Assembly (NCBI RefSeq): GCF_039596395.1
Contig: NZ_JBCNJT010000001.1
Coordinates: forward strand, 1,399,315 to 1,463,314
Reading direction: 5' to 3'
From: Fluviicola sp.
GTDB taxonomy: Bacteria > Bacteroidota > Bacteroidia > Flavobacteriales_D > Crocinitomicaceae
DNA length: 64,000 nt
Position numbers and translations under genes: made by a program. This document shows, in pieces, positions 19,455 to 29,248 of the stretch (within the stretch, counting starts at the first letter, position 1; every line of letters begins with the position of its first letter). The notes beneath the pieces are model-generated. The model had not been told where the DNA came from. It saw only the letters and a list, made by a program, of their open reading frames with translations, and did not search any database.

Positions 19455-20402
19455 TTATCGTCTACCACCACTTCTTGATCCTCCACCTCCGGAAGGCGAA
19501 CTTACGCTTCCTCCCCCGGAACCACCGCCGCTTCTCATAGTAGGAGTACTTGTTCGCGGGCTGGAATTTGTATTGATTGTTCTGTTACTAACGCCTTGGT
19601 TCGGATTTGATTCCGATCTGTTGTAAGTGCCTGTTCGCTCCGTGGTAGGATTAGAAGGACGGCCTGCAACTACAGGTCGTGCAGACTGTCGTGGGCTCAC
19701 ACCGGTAGCTGAAACTCTTCCGGGAGCAGGGTTCCCTGTATTAAGAACCGGTGACGGATTCGAAAGTGTATTTCTACCGACTCCGCTAAAACCGTTCGTA
19801 TTCGGTTTCGCGATTAATTTGTTGTCGTAATGTACAATCCCGGAAGAGGATGATGCCATTCTTCCGGTAGAAGTTCCTGCATGTGCATTCGACATATTTC
19901 CTGCTGTATTTGGCTTACTTGAAGGTGTAAACCAGGAAGTATTCCCGTAATAAGAAGGATATCCGCCTCCGTAAGGATAATAACCGTACGGATAAGCAGT
20001 GCTGTAGCCATAATGATAAGGATTCCCGAAAGTATTGCTTCCGTATCCATAACCGTACCCCATGTTGTAATAAGGAGTATAGAAATTACTGTAGCCATAA
20101 TAACCCAATCCGGTAATCGGAGCATACGGGGAATATCCGTAATAAACATATTGGGTATTGTAAAAATAATCGTAGTACTGACGCGGGGAAACATAGGTTG
20201 TGCGCTCCTGCGGAACCTCAGTTTGTTCCTTCTTCGCGACAAAAGTAGCGTAATCCGTCACGTCATTCAGGTCCGTTCCCGGAGGCATAATAGGGGTGCG
20301 CGTATTGTAAACGTCATCCTGCATGAAATGCTCGGAAGAACTACATCCTGCAAGGGATATTGCAACTCCAAAACAAACTCCGAATTTTAACACGTTATAC
20401 AT
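19455..20402 (-). CDS. Tyr/Gly-rich lipoprotein
   Basis: The 315-residue product is a lipoprotein with lipobox SLAGC (Cys20). Residues about 75-150 are dominated by Tyr, Gly, Asn and Pro (repeated YGY and YPYG units). The C-terminal third is rich in Ser, Thr, Asn and Gly, ending in Gly-Ser-Gly repeats and SGGRR. Such low-complexity sequence is usual in surface-exposed Bacteroidota lipoproteins. No known domain. It precedes a FadL-like porin by 9 bp and may work with it at the outer membrane. Confidence 0.7.
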   Translation of the reverse strand: MYNVLKFGVCFGVAISLAGCSSSEHFMQDDVYNTRTPIMPPGTDLNDVTDYATFVAKKEQTEVPQERTTYVSPRQYYDYFYNTQYVYYGYSPYAPITGLGYYGYSNFYTPYYNMGYGYGYGSNTFGNPYHYGYSTAYPYGYYPYGGGYPSYYGNTSWFTPSSKPNTAGNMSNAHAGTSTGRMASSSSGIVHYDNKLIAKPNTNGFSGVGRNTLSNPSPVLNTGNPAPGRVSATGVSPRQSARPVVAGRPSNPTTERTGTYNRSESNPNQGVSNRTINTNSSPRTSTPTMRSGGGSGGGSVSSPSGGGGSRSGGRR

Positions 20403-20489
20403 GATGATAAAGATTAAAAAGGTTGATTAAAGATAGCTGATTTATTTCTAATTTTACGGTTTTATTCTTAAAATTTAACATACTCAAAA

Positions 20490-21965
20490 ATGTCACAGAA
20501 GTACGCTACTCGCGCCGAAGATTATTCAAAGTGGTATAATGATTTAATATCCAGAGCTGACCTTGCAGAACACTCGGATGTTAAAGGAATGATGGTAATC
20601 AAACCCTATGGTTATGCTATTTGGGAAAACATGCGCGACATCCTGGATGCAAAATTCAAAGAAACAGGTCATCAGAATGCGTACTTCCCCTTATTCATCC
20701 CGAAAAGCTATTTGAGTAAAGAAGCATCCCACGTGGATGGTTTTGCGAAAGAATGTGCGGTTGTAACGCATTACCGTTTGAAAAACGATCCGAACGGAGG
20801 AGGTGTTATTGTGGACCCGGATGCAAAGCTGGAGGAAGAATTAATCGTTCGTCCGACTTCCGAAACCATTATCTGGAACTCGTACAAAAAATGGATCCAA
20901 TCTTACCGCGACCTGCCGATTTTGATCAATCAGTGGGCAAACGTAGTTCGCTGGGAAATGAAAACCCGTTTGTTTTTGCGCACTTCCGAGTTCTTATGGC
21001 AGGAAGGCCACACGGCGCATTCCACGAAGGAAGAAGCGATCCGGGAAACAGAACAAATGCTGGATGTTTATGCAGATTTTGCAGAACAATATATGGCGAT
21101 GCCGGTAATCAAAGGCCACAAGACAGAAAGCGAGCGTTTTGCAGGAGCCGATGATACTTACTGTATCGAAGCCATGATGCAGGACGGAAAAGCTTTGCAA
21201 GCAGGAACTTCCCACTTTTTGGGGCAGAACTTTGCAAAGGCATTTGAAGTTAAATTCAGCGATGCGCAAGGTAAACTGGAATACGTTTGGGCAACTTCCT
21301 GGGGAGTTTCCACCCGTTTGATGGGAGCTTTGATCATGACCCATTCCGATGATGAAGGTTTGGTATTACCACCTGCGCTTGCACCGATTCAGGTAGTGAT
21401 CGTTCCGATTTACAGAACAGAAGAAGAATTGCAATCAATCAACGAAGCAGTAGCCAAAATCTCTGCCGAACTGAAAGGATTGAAGATCAAAGTGAAATAC
21501 GATGCCGACGATCAGAAACGTCCGGGATGGAAATTTGCCGAATACGAAGCAAAAGGAGTTCCGGTTCGTATGGCGATCGGGCCAAGAGACCTGGCAAATG
21601 GAGTAGTGGAGATTGCCCGTCGTGATACGAAGGAGAAATACGCCATGAACATTGACAACATCGGTGCTTCCATTACTGCTTTATTGGATGAGATCCAGGT
21701 GAACTTGCTTAAAAAAGCAAACGAATTCCGCGATCAGAACATGCACAAAGTGGATACTTACGAAGAGTTCAAAACGAAACTGGAGCAGGACGGAGGATTC
21801 TACCTGGCTCATTGGGACGGAACCAAGGAAACGGAAGCTAAGATCAAAGAAGAAACAAAAGCAACGATCCGCTGTATTCCTATTGATATTGCTTCGGAAC
21901 CAGGAGTTTGTATGGTGACCGGGGCTCCTTCAAAAGGACGCGTGGTTTTTGCGAAAGCATATTAA
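20490..21965 (+). CDS. proS: Proline--tRNA ligase, archaeal/eukaryotic type
   Basis: This class II synthetase (491 residues) charges tRNA-Pro. [20 protein letters not shown] and EWxxKTR-type residues of motif 2, together with the C-terminal domain ending in [18 protein letters not shown], place it in the eukaryote/archaea-like subgroup without the INS editing insertion. Bacteroidota commonly use this type. It stands alone, and an AT-rich region with a long inverted repeat follows. Confidence 0.96.
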   Translation: MSQKYATRAEDYSKWYNDLISRADLAEHSDVKGMMVIKPYGYAIWENMRDILDAKFKETGHQNAYFPLFIPKSYLSKEASHVDGFAKECAVVTHYRLKNDPNGGGVIVDPDAKLEEELIVRPTSETIIWNSYKKWIQSYRDLPILINQWANVVRWEMKTRLFLRTSEFLWQEGHTAHSTKEEAIRETEQMLDVYADFAEQYMAMPVIKGHKTESERFAGADDTYCIEAMMQDGKALQAGTSHFLGQNFAKAFEVKFSDAQGKLEYVWATSWGVSTRLMGALIMTHSDDEGLVLPPALAPIQVVIVPIYRTEEELQSINEAVAKISAELKGLKIKVKYDADDQKRPGWKFAEYEAKGVPVRMAIGPRDLANGVVEIARRDTKEKYAMNIDNIGASITALLDEIQVNLLKKANEFRDQNMHKVDTYEEFKTKLEQDGGFYLAHWDGTKETEAKIKEETKATIRCIPIDIASEPGVCMVTGAPSKGRVVFAKAY

Positions 21966-21966
21966 C

Positions 21967-22072
21967 AAATTGATAATGTAAAATTTTAAAATTGAAAAGA
22001 TGGATTGTTTTTAACTGAGGCAATTGTTCAGCCTTAGAAATAACCCTCTTTTCAATTTTCCATTGTCAATTT
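21967..22072. repeat. Long imperfect inverted repeat between proS and the next gene
   Basis: The inner arms AAAATTGAAAAGA (21988-22000) and their exact complement (22047-22059) pair over 13 bp. The outer arms at 21967-21978 and 22061-22072 pair over 12 bp with one mismatch. The left side has a few extra T/A bases. The loop is about 46 nt. It could end proS transcription or be a relic of a repeat element. Confidence 0.7.
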
Positions 22073-22088
22073 TTCAATTCAAAAGATT

Positions 22089-22769
22089 ATGGAAGATTCA
22101 CGAAAAATCATACAGGATATTTTGATCCGGAAAGCAGGATTGAAGCAGGATATCTTTCACGATACGAAAAATCATTTTGAACGCTTTAAAACGCATTTAC
22201 TGCAGGAAATCGAAGCATTGCGGGCTTCTGTTGAAGATCCCAGGATTCGTTTACACTTAGAGAACAAAGGTGAATTCCAGGTGCAGGTGTATGTGGGGAG
22301 TGATGTGCTTGTTTTTCAAATGCATACCAATGTATTCAAATTGCCCGACGAACATCCGATGTGGCAAACAGATTACCTGAAGGAAGATAAAAGCCGCGGT
22401 TTTTTCGGGATTATCAATATCTACAATTTCCTGGCGGAATCTTATCTGAAGAACCGGAGCAATGATTTGGGATACCTGATCGGACGTGTTTTCATCAATA
22501 AAGACGAACATTTTATGGTGGAAGGAAAGGGGCAATTGGGCTTTTTATTCCGTGATTTGACCAATTCGGTGCTTACGGATGCGATTCTTACGAACATCAT
22601 TCACGTCTCCTTTGCCTATGCTTTAGACTTCGATTTGCTAACTCCGCCTTATGAAATCGTGTCAAAAGTGACCGTTTTCCAGATGCAGGAACTCGAAGCG
22701 AGCAGTCAAATGTCGACCGGTAAACGACTGGGTTTCAAATTTGAAGCAGAAGACACAGATTTTTTTTAG
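22089..22769 (+). CDS. Conserved hypothetical cytoplasmic protein
   Basis: The 226-residue product has no signal peptide or membrane segment. The N-terminal 50 residues look like a long amphipathic helix; a mixed alpha/beta domain follows with notable YVGSDVLVFQMHTNVFKLP and GFFGIINIYNFLAESYLKNR. I recognise no catalytic motif or named family, but the clean codon use and good length suggest a real gene. It lies 16 bp after the inverted repeat and about 20 bp ahead of the tRNA-Glu promoter, so it is likely its own short transcription unit or the tail of one from proS. Confidence 0.55.
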   Translation: MEDSRKIIQDILIRKAGLKQDIFHDTKNHFERFKTHLLQEIEALRASVEDPRIRLHLENKGEFQVQVYVGSDVLVFQMHTNVFKLPDEHPMWQTDYLKEDKSRGFFGIINIYNFLAESYLKNRSNDLGYLIGRVFINKDEHFMVEGKGQLGFLFRDLTNSVLTDAILTNIIHVSFAYALDFDLLTPPYEIVSKVTVFQMQELEASSQMSTGKRLGFKFEAEDTDFF

Positions 22770-22789
22770 AAAAAAAGCATCGGAAAAGC

Positions 22790-22819
22790 TTGCAAATAGG
22801 AAAAATCCAAGTATATTTG
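22790..22819 (+). promoter_or_regulatory. Promoter for the tRNA-Glu / rpsT unit
   Basis: TTG (22790-22792) and TATATTTG (22812-22819) are separated by 19 nt, an exact match to the Bacteroidota housekeeping promoter pattern. The first tRNA starts 20 nt downstream. Confidence 0.85.
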
Positions 22820-22838
22820 CACTCCGAAATTCAAAAAC

Positions 22839-22913
22839 GGCCCATTCGTCTAGTGGTTAGGACGCCAGGTTTTCATCCTGGAAACAGGAGTTCGATTCTC
22901 CTATGGGCTGCCA
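22839..22913 (+). tRNA. tRNA-Glu (TTC), copy 1
   Basis: The sequence folds into a cloverleaf with an acceptor stem GGCCCAT/ATGGGCT, an anticodon stem CCAGG/CCTGG and loop TTTTCAT, giving anticodon TTC (reads GAA/GAG), and a T arm with GTTCGATTC. CCA follows directly in the DNA (22911-22913). It is identical in its 72-nt body to copy 2, 11 nt further on, and both are probably cut from one transcript with rpsT. Confidence 0.97.
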
Positions 22914-22921
22914 ACTTAGTT

Positions 22922-22993
22922 GGCCCATTCGTCTAGTGGTTAGGACGCCAGGTTTTCATCCTGGAAACAGGAGTTCGATTCTCCTATGGGCTG
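22922..22993 (+). tRNA. tRNA-Glu (TTC), copy 2
   Basis: Same cloverleaf and anticodon TTC as copy 1. Here the discriminator G is followed by CAA, so the CCA end must be added by the tRNA nucleotidyltransferase. It ends 29 bp before the rpsT start codon. Confidence 0.97.
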
Positions 22994-23022
22994 CAAATTT
23001 TAGATTGTAATAAAAGAAAAAA

Positions 23023-23274
23023 ATGGCAAATCACAAGTCAGCACAAAAACGAATTCGTTCTAACGATGTTAAGCGTTTGCGTAACAAGTACCAACACAAA
23101 ACAACTCGTAACGCAGTACGCAAACTTCGTTCTTTGAAAGATAAGAAAGAGGCAAGCGAATTGTTGCCAGCAGTAGTTTCCATGTTGGATAAATTGGCAA
23201 AGCGTAATATCATTCACAAAAACAAGGCTGCGAACTTGAAATCAGGTTTGACAGTTGCTGTGAACAAATTATAA
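23023..23274 (+). CDS. rpsT: 30S ribosomal protein S20
   Basis: This 83-residue, Lys/Arg-rich helical protein binds 16S rRNA in the small subunit. It opens with [20 protein letters not shown], the standard S20 start, and ends in the helical hairpin with the conserved [12 protein letters not shown]. It follows the tandem tRNA-Glu genes by 29 bp and is probably on the same primary transcript. A strong terminator follows. Confidence 0.98.
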   Translation: MANHKSAQKRIRSNDVKRLRNKYQHKTTRNAVRKLRSLKDKKEASELLPAVVSMLDKLAKRNIIHKNKAANLKSGLTVAVNKL

Positions 23275-23294
23275 GAAATTCATTCAAGAATGAG

Positions 23295-23330
23295 AAGGTC
23301 TTGTCTGCCAGACGGCGATGAGACCTTTTT
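23295..23330 (+). terminator. Rho-independent terminator after rpsT
   Basis: AAGGTCT (23295-23301) pairs with AGACCTT (23321-23327) around a small inner hairpin gtctg/cagac, followed by TTTTT. Confidence 0.9.
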
Positions 23331-23348
23331 GTGTTTTAATAAAGTTTC

Positions 23349-25058
23349 ATGAAGAAATGGGCTTTGTTTCTACTTGTTATCTCTTTCTGCCCGCTTATCA
23401 GTGTGGCACAATCTCCCTTTGGAAATTACTTCCAGGATTCGTTAAAGCCCGGCCACCGCATTTCCGGTAAGCTCGATTCCGTAGATGCCAACCTGGCTAA
23501 TTACCAGCATACACTTCCCGGAGACTTCAATCCCTTCCTGTTCCAATTTTCATTTTCCGATCTGAATACCGTTTGGCTGAAACCCCAACAAAGGCGTTTT
23601 TCTTCCATTCCTCATATTGCGTTTGAATATTCCATGGGATCGAAATCGGCCCAATTCGGGAAGATTACTTATACCCAGGCGATTGATTCCAATACGTTCA
23701 TTCAATTCGATTACATCCGCAACAGCACCCTGGGAAATCTTCGCAACTCCAGTTTTGAACGGAATTCCGCCCAATTAATGGTCATGCACCGTTCCAAATA
23801 CTACGGGACCATCCTGGACGCTTCATTTTATTCCAGCAACAACCGGTTGAGCAACGGTACGCTCGGAGATTCAATCCGCGAAGGATTTGCACTCCTGTTC
23901 CAGGAAGTAGACAAACCCAACGCTGAGAATAAGATCAAGGAATTGCATATCGACTGGAAGAATTACATTTCGTTTACGAAAGATTCCCTGCAAAAGATCG
24001 GGATTATCCTGCAGCCACGACTCGATATCAAGAACATGCGTTACCTGGAAACAGATACACTGGAAGGTATTTACGGGTTTACGAATTATGACACCGCAGT
24101 TACAGCGGATTATTGGGAGTTGTCTTCTTTAAAAATGAACGGCGGGGTTTTCTACAAGAACCGTGGTTTCAACATTGAAGCGGGCTTGGGTACACGCTAC
24201 TGGGACTATGACAATATGCAGGTTCACCAGGATACGACTGAAGCATTCGGATTTGCTGCTTTGGACATGAACATTCAGGGATATGCACTGAACGCAACCG
24301 CAAATTACACTTTTGCAGGAGCAAGCGGCGAAACCCAGATTCTGGCAGAAGCAAAGAAGGCTTTCCGGATCAATAAATTTTCTGCAAGCGGTGCATTTAT
24401 CCACAAATACCCGGAAAATTATCAACGGGCCTATTACGGAAATACACTTTCCTACAATTGGAACGACCGGGAATTGAGCACCAAAACCTCCCTGAACCTG
24501 AGTTGGACCAATAAGAACCGGTTTGTACCTTTCTTTGCCCAGGCTTTTGTGGAGAACAATTCAAAAATGCCCGTTTTCATCCAAAACCGTTGGAGGCAAG
24601 ACACTTTGACATCTTTAAATGTATTGGGAATCCAGGCAGGATTTGAATATTCCTACAAGAAATTATTGGTACAGGGAAGAGCAAGCTACCGCGAAAGTAC
24701 CGGCGATTTGCTTCCCAACTGGTTGCTTTCCGGACGCATTGCCTACAACGGCGGACTGTTCAAAGCGAAAAAACTAAAAACCGTAACAGGTATTGAAATC
24801 GGTTACATCAGCCATTACCAATTGCTGGATTTTGTTCCACAGATGAACACGTATACATTTGTTTCTGCTGGAAAACAGTTCCGCGACATGATGAAGCTGC
24901 ATTTCTATACCCAATTTGATTTGGGGTATTTCAGATGGTTTATCCGTGTAGAGAATATCGAGCAGACATTTGTGAAGCCTACCAATTTCGAAGGAATCGG
25001 TTATCCGGTTACACCGCTGCAGTTGCGGTTCGGGGTTTCGTGGGATTTTTTCAATTAA
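23349..25058 (+). CDS. Putative porin (Porin_10-like)
   Basis: A 569-residue outer-membrane beta-barrel with a signal peptide ending at SVAQ. The long alternating hydrophobic pattern, many Tyr/Trp/Asn residues and the C-terminal PLQLRFGVSWDFFN match the Porin_10 family of Bacteroidota, in which the end motif R-FG-V-SW-FF is typical. Substrate unknown. The gene lies alone after rpsT, and its stop codon forms part of the left arm of a hairpin repeat that should end transcription. Confidence 0.85.
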   Translation: MKKWALFLLVISFCPLISVAQSPFGNYFQDSLKPGHRISGKLDSVDANLANYQHTLPGDFNPFLFQFSFSDLNTVWLKPQQRRFSSIPHIAFEYSMGSKSAQFGKITYTQAIDSNTFIQFDYIRNSTLGNLRNSSFERNSAQLMVMHRSKYYGTILDASFYSSNNRLSNGTLGDSIREGFALLFQEVDKPNAENKIKELHIDWKNYISFTKDSLQKIGIILQPRLDIKNMRYLETDTLEGIYGFTNYDTAVTADYWELSSLKMNGGVFYKNRGFNIEAGLGTRYWDYDNMQVHQDTTEAFGFAALDMNIQGYALNATANYTFAGASGETQILAEAKKAFRINKFSASGAFIHKYPENYQRAYYGNTLSYNWNDRELSTKTSLNLSWTNKNRFVPFFAQAFVENNSKMPVFIQNRWRQDTLTSLNVLGIQAGFEYSYKKLLVQGRASYRESTGDLLPNWLLSGRIAYNGGLFKAKKLKTVTGIEIGYISHYQLLDFVPQMNTYTFVSAGKQFRDMMKLHFYTQFDLGYFRWFIRVENIEQTFVKPTNFEGIGYPVTPLQLRFGVSWDFFN

Positions 25059-25086
25059 GGTGACTTCGACTCCGCTCAGCCACCTT
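25057..25086. repeat. Hairpin repeat, TTCGACTCCGCTCAG family (copy 3)
   Basis: Arms AAGGTG (25057-25062) and CACCTT (25081-25086) flank the core. The left arm overlaps the last bases of the porin stop codon. A probable terminator. Confidence 0.85.
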
Positions 25087-25123
25087 TACTAATTTTCTTT
25101 TCGTTTATCAATAGTATAATGGA

Positions 25124-25143
25124 CACTGAGCGGAGTCGAAGTG
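25124..25143. repeat. Hairpin repeat, TTCGACTCCGCTCAG family (copy 4, inverted)
   Basis: The core lies on the minus strand with only 4-bp arms (CACT/AGTG). It is inverted relative to copy 3, with 37 bp between them, so the two cores can also pair with each other. Confidence 0.8.
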
Positions 25144-25235
25144 AACATTTGAACTTATCGATGGGGATAAGTTCATCTTTCATTTCATCTGTATAAGGGA
25201 AACCTTTCCTATATTTGAAAACCAAAAAACTATAG

Positions 25236-25982
25236 ATGGGATTACTAGATAATAAAGTTGTATTAATTACCGGAGCATCCAGAGGAATAGGTAAATCGAT
25301 TGCAGAGGAATGTGTAAAGCAAGGCGCAAAAGTTGCTTTTACGTATTTGTCTTCAGAAGAGAAAGCGCGTGCTTTGGAAGCTGAATTGACGGCAAACGGA
25401 GGAACGGCAGTCGGATTCAAGTCTGATGCCGCAAATTTCGACCAGGCTCAAAAGCTGGTGGATGATGTTGTGGAGAAATTCGGAACGATCGATGTTCTTG
25501 TAAATAATGCAGGAATTACACGCGACACGCTTTTGATGCGTATGACGGAAGAGCAGTGGGACGAAGTAATTAACACGAATTTGAAATCTGCTTTCAACTT
25601 GACAAAAGCAGTTCAGCGCCCAATGTTGAAGGCTCGCTCAGGATCGATCATTAATATGTCGTCTGTTGTAGGTGTAAGCGGAAATGCAGGTCAGGCAAAC
25701 TATGCGGCATCTAAAGCAGGTTTGATCGGATTTACAAAATCTGTTGCACAGGAATTGGGATCAAGAAGCATTCGTTGCAACGCTATTGCTCCGGGATTCA
25801 TTGAGACGGAAATGACCGGTGCACTGGACCAAAAAGTAGTGGAAGAGTGGAGAAATTCGATTCCATTGAAAAGAGGAGGACAACCGATCGACGTTGCAAA
25901 CGCGGTGGTTTTCTTAGCTTCTGATATGTCAGCTTATATTACAGGACAAACAATCCATGTGTGTGGAGGAATGTTGATGTAA
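25236..25982 (+). CDS. fabG: 3-oxoacyl-ACP reductase (FabG-like SDR)
   Basis: This NADPH-dependent short-chain dehydrogenase (248 residues) reduces 3-oxoacyl-ACP in fatty-acid elongation. GASRGIGKS (residues 13-21) binds the cofactor, NNAG is at 90-93, and the catalytic triad S143, Y156, K160 sits in MSS and YAASKAG. PGFIETEMT and the C-terminal GGMLM are typical of true FabG. TATATTTG (25210-25217) 18 nt upstream of the ATG is a good -7 element. Broader SDR specificity cannot be excluded, but no other fatty-acid genes are adjacent. Confidence 0.93.
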   Translation: MGLLDNKVVLITGASRGIGKSIAEECVKQGAKVAFTYLSSEEKARALEAELTANGGTAVGFKSDAANFDQAQKLVDDVVEKFGTIDVLVNNAGITRDTLLMRMTEEQWDEVINTNLKSAFNLTKAVQRPMLKARSGSIINMSSVVGVSGNAGQANYAASKAGLIGFTKSVAQELGSRSIRCNAIAPGFIETEMTGALDQKVVEEWRNSIPLKRGGQPIDVANAVVFLASDMSAYITGQTIHVCGGMLM

Positions 25983-26060
25983 TTTTTCGCGCTTTTATTC
26001 TTGTGGCGTAGCGGTTTTCCATGAACCACCAAGACAAGAAGAGCATAACTAATTTAAAGA

Positions 26061-26088
26061 GGGTTTCAAGATTTTGGAGCCCTTTTTT
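26061..26088 (+). terminator. Rho-independent terminator after fabG
   Basis: GGGTTTC (26061-26067) pairs with GGAGCCC (26076-26082) using two G-U pairs, followed by six T residues. Confidence 0.85.
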
Positions 26089-26100
26089 ATATGTGAATTG

Positions 26101-26137
26101 AGTAGGGCCGTCCCGGATAATCCGGGACGGCCCTACT
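26101..26137. repeat. REP-like palindrome with GTAGG/CCTAC ends (copy 1)
   Basis: GTAGGGCCGTCCCGGAT (26102-26118) and its exact complement (26120-26136) are separated by one A; the flanking A/T extends the stem to 18 bp. TGTTTTTT follows on the plus strand. It sits between the fabG terminator and the stop of the convergent transporter gene. Confidence 0.9.
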
Positions 26138-26142
26138 GTTTT

Positions 26143-29100
26143 TTATGCGTTGCTTCCGGATCCCCGGGAGAATAATTTCAGGCACTTGCGGAGCAGATCG
26201 TAGTAAAGCGTAACGATCAACAGGATTGTCATTCCCCACAACACCAGCACATTCGCCAGGAATGTACTCATTGGAATTCCGAACCAGTATTTCTTGTAAG
26301 TATAGAACGGAGCGTCCAATAAACGCGTGTTTTTCGGGTCCATGTACAACGGATCGTCTTTCTGGATCAATTCATCATCTGTTACAATGATCTTTTGAAC
26401 TTCCGTGCGATTGGTCACCAAATCCTGCAAACTTTCATTGATGAATGCAGCCTGGGATGCTTCGTAATTTTTCTCACCCATTTTCATGACCAGCTGATCC
26501 AGTAATTCAGTAGTTTGATTATAAGTGAGGTTGTATTGCTTTTTCAACGTTTCCAGGAAAGCACCGATATTGAACTGGATTTCCTGCACGGAAGATTTTC
26601 CTTTTTGCAATTTGCTTAAACCGGCTACACAGTCTTTACATTCCAGGTTCCCCCAATTGGAAACTTCTTTTTCCACTTCATTGGACAGGATGCGTTTTGC
26701 TTTCTCAAAATCCTCCGGAGATGTCTTTTTATCGGCCAGGATCGTCAACTGGTTCTTCATTTCCGGAATCCAGTAATCCCGTTTCCAGCTTGCATTGCTT
26801 TGTTTCTGGTGCAATTCGAACTGGCGGCCTTCGTGCTCATTGTCCACAGCCTGCGTTACCGCCAAAGCTTCATAGGCCCAGCGCGATGCCATCGCATTCC
26901 CGATCCACGGAACTTCGTTGTTGGAAGAGAAAATCGGGTGGAGCTTATCGAATTTCACGATTACTCCGGAGAAGATCAATTGCGGGATGATCAATAATGG
27001 AACGATGATGTAAATAACTTTCGCAGAGTTGAATGCACTGGAAATATTCAATCCCAATACATTCGCCATGCAGGAAGTAGAGAAGAGGATTACCCAGTAT
27101 TCCCACCACAATCCATGGATTTCAAGGATCAGGTTCCCGATCAGTACAAAAAATGCAGTCTGGATAGCAGAAACGATAAACATGATCAGTATTTTCGACC
27201 ACAAATAAGAACCGAGTGATAAATTCAGGAAACTTTCGCGTTTCAGGATTTTCTTGTCTTTGATGATTTCTTCCGCTGCCACCGTTAGCCCCAGGAACAA
27301 AGCAACAACTACCGAAATGAATAAGTATTGCGGAATATTCTCGTTTTCGTAGAAGACATAATCTTCGTGTCCTTTCCCGTCTGTGTTGAAAAACTTGACG
27401 AAGAAAGAAAGGATTGCAGCCAAAACCGGCGCTTCCAGCATGTTGATGAACATATACTGACGGTTTGCCAGCTTGCTCAGCACATCTCTCAGGAAGAAAA
27501 CCTTGAACTGCTTGATCTTATTGGCAATGCGGGAAGTTCCTTTGATCGGTTCCGTAATTTCTTCGATATCCGGGGTCTTGTAATTGGACAAATAGCGTTC
27601 GTTCCATTCTCTCGGAGTGACTTTACGCACCTTTGTCTGGTTCCCGTATTCATCTACCACTTTCGATTCGATGATGTTGAAAATCTGTTCCGGGTTTACG
27701 TTACCACAAATCGGGCATTCGCGCTCGTTTGCATTGACGTGATGTACGTGCGTTTTGAAATAAACGACCGCATCAATCGGGTTTCCGTCGAAAATCGGGT
27801 AACCTCCCTGGTCGAGGATCATTAATTTATCGAACATCTTGAAGATCTCCGATGAAGGCTGGTGGATTACTACAAAGATCAGTTTTCCTTTCAGGGAAAG
27901 CTCTTTGAGCATGTCCATAATATTTTCAGAATCGCGCGAAGAAAGCCCGGATGTAGGTTCATCCACGAACATCACTGCAGGTTCGCGGATCAATTCCAGG
28001 GCAATATTCAAACGCTTGCGCTGTCCTCCGGAAATGGTTTTTTCCAGTGGGCTTCCTACTTTCAGGTGCTTGGCGTCTCCCAAACCGATATCCGAAAGTA
28101 AATCCAATACTTTTTTCTTCAGCAGGGATTCGGACAGGTCGTTGAAACACAATTTCGCGTTGAAATACAAGTTTTGGAAGACGGTCAATTCCTCGATCAA
28201 TAAATCATCCTGGGAAACAAATCCGATTACTCCTTCCAGTTTGGATTTCTCCCGGTGTAAGTCAACCCCGTTAATGGTTACAGCACCATGAGAAGGCGCG
28301 TAGTTTCCGTTCAGTACGTTCAGGAAAGTAGATTTCCCGGCTCCCGAACCACCCATTACACCCAGTAATTTCCCGGATTGTTCAATGAAATTGATTTCAT
28401 GCAGACCGATTTTTCCACTGTTGAAGTGGAATTGCAAATGATCTACTTTGAAGGTAATCTTCTCGCGGTTCGCATCGTTGAGGAACCTGGAAATCACATC
28501 GCTGTAATAAATCGGTGCGGATTTATTGGTACGCAGGGTAGAACCCTGGTTTAAAATATGTCTGCGTTCATTGGAAACGATCTGACCGTTCAGGATTAGC
28601 TCATCGTGACCGAAATATCTGAAAAACAGGATGTTGACACTTTCCAGCCGGATTACCGAAATGGAACCGTCGAATCCTTCCATTTTAATCAGCTTTGCAT
28701 GCGAAAGGTGCAGGTCTTTTTCAGTGATGTACATGAAATGCTCATCATCCAGGATCGTACTTCCATTTGCTTCGACAAAGGATTTTAGTTGCTGGTACTC
28801 AAAATCAGGAATGTTGAATGATTCGGAAACCGTGTGAACGAATTCCTGTTCCTGTTCGTGTACCTGGTCATTTGCGTGAATAAAGTCGAAAATACGCAGC
28901 AACACGATCATTTTTTGCCGCTGGGTCAATTCTTCATTGATCTGTGCACAAATACGCAACACCTTTACCGAATTAACGGATGTCCTTTTGCGCTGACCAT
29001 CTTTCTTTCCGGATCCCTGGTGGTGAACTAACAGGAATTCATCAAACAGCTGAATGTACTTTTGAAGCAATTCATCGTTCAGTTCGGTACGTAAAAATGC

Positions 29101-29220
29101 TTCTACGATTCTTCTGCCATTGGAACTTTCAATGGCTTCGTTAGTAGGGTCTGTTACTTCATCAACCTTCGCGATAATCGCGAATAACTGCATTAGAGCG
29201 CGGAGTATGCGTTCACTCAT
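26143..29220 (-). CDS. ABCG-type half transporter with N-terminal TerB-like region
   Basis: A 1025-residue fusion. Residues 1-165 form a helical, acidic TerB-like region, followed by a beta-rich segment (about 170-235). The ABC ATPase has Walker A GGSGAGKST (290-298), signature SGGQRKR and Walker B VMFVDEPTSGL. A pair of cysteines (CPICG) and a linker lead to an ABC-2 membrane domain with about six segments, and a large soluble loop (about residues 785-960) separates the last two. The ATPase-then-permease order is that of ABCG/White proteins. Substrate unknown. It is the last gene of a set of three with two exported proteins. Confidence 0.85.
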   Translation of the reverse strand: MSERILRALMQLFAIIAKVDEVTDPTNEAIESSNGRRIVEAFLRTELNDELLQKYIQLFDEFLLVHHQGSGKKDGQRKRTSVNSVKVLRICAQINEELTQRQKMIVLLRIFDFIHANDQVHEQEQEFVHTVSESFNIPDFEYQQLKSFVEANGSTILDDEHFMYITEKDLHLSHAKLIKMEGFDGSISVIRLESVNILFFRYFGHDELILNGQIVSNERRHILNQGSTLRTNKSAPIYYSDVISRFLNDANREKITFKVDHLQFHFNSGKIGLHEINFIEQSGKLLGVMGGSGAGKSTFLNVLNGNYAPSHGAVTINGVDLHREKSKLEGVIGFVSQDDLLIEELTVFQNLYFNAKLCFNDLSESLLKKKVLDLLSDIGLGDAKHLKVGSPLEKTISGGQRKRLNIALELIREPAVMFVDEPTSGLSSRDSENIMDMLKELSLKGKLIFVVIHQPSSEIFKMFDKLMILDQGGYPIFDGNPIDAVVYFKTHVHHVNANERECPICGNVNPEQIFNIIESKVVDEYGNQTKVRKVTPREWNERYLSNYKTPDIEEITEPIKGTSRIANKIKQFKVFFLRDVLSKLANRQYMFINMLEAPVLAAILSFFVKFFNTDGKGHEDYVFYENENIPQYLFISVVVALFLGLTVAAEEIIKDKKILKRESFLNLSLGSYLWSKILIMFIVSAIQTAFFVLIGNLILEIHGLWWEYWVILFSTSCMANVLGLNISSAFNSAKVIYIIVPLLIIPQLIFSGVIVKFDKLHPIFSSNNEVPWIGNAMASRWAYEALAVTQAVDNEHEGRQFELHQKQSNASWKRDYWIPEMKNQLTILADKKTSPEDFEKAKRILSNEVEKEVSNWGNLECKDCVAGLSKLQKGKSSVQEIQFNIGAFLETLKKQYNLTYNQTTELLDQLVMKMGEKNYEASQAAFINESLQDLVTNRTEVQKIIVTDDELIQKDDPLYMDPKNTRLLDAPFYTYKKYWFGIPMSTFLANVLVLWGMTILLIVTLYYDLLRKCLKLFSRGSGSNA

Positions 29221-29248
29221 GCTTTTCCGGTATTTATTTGACTAATTA

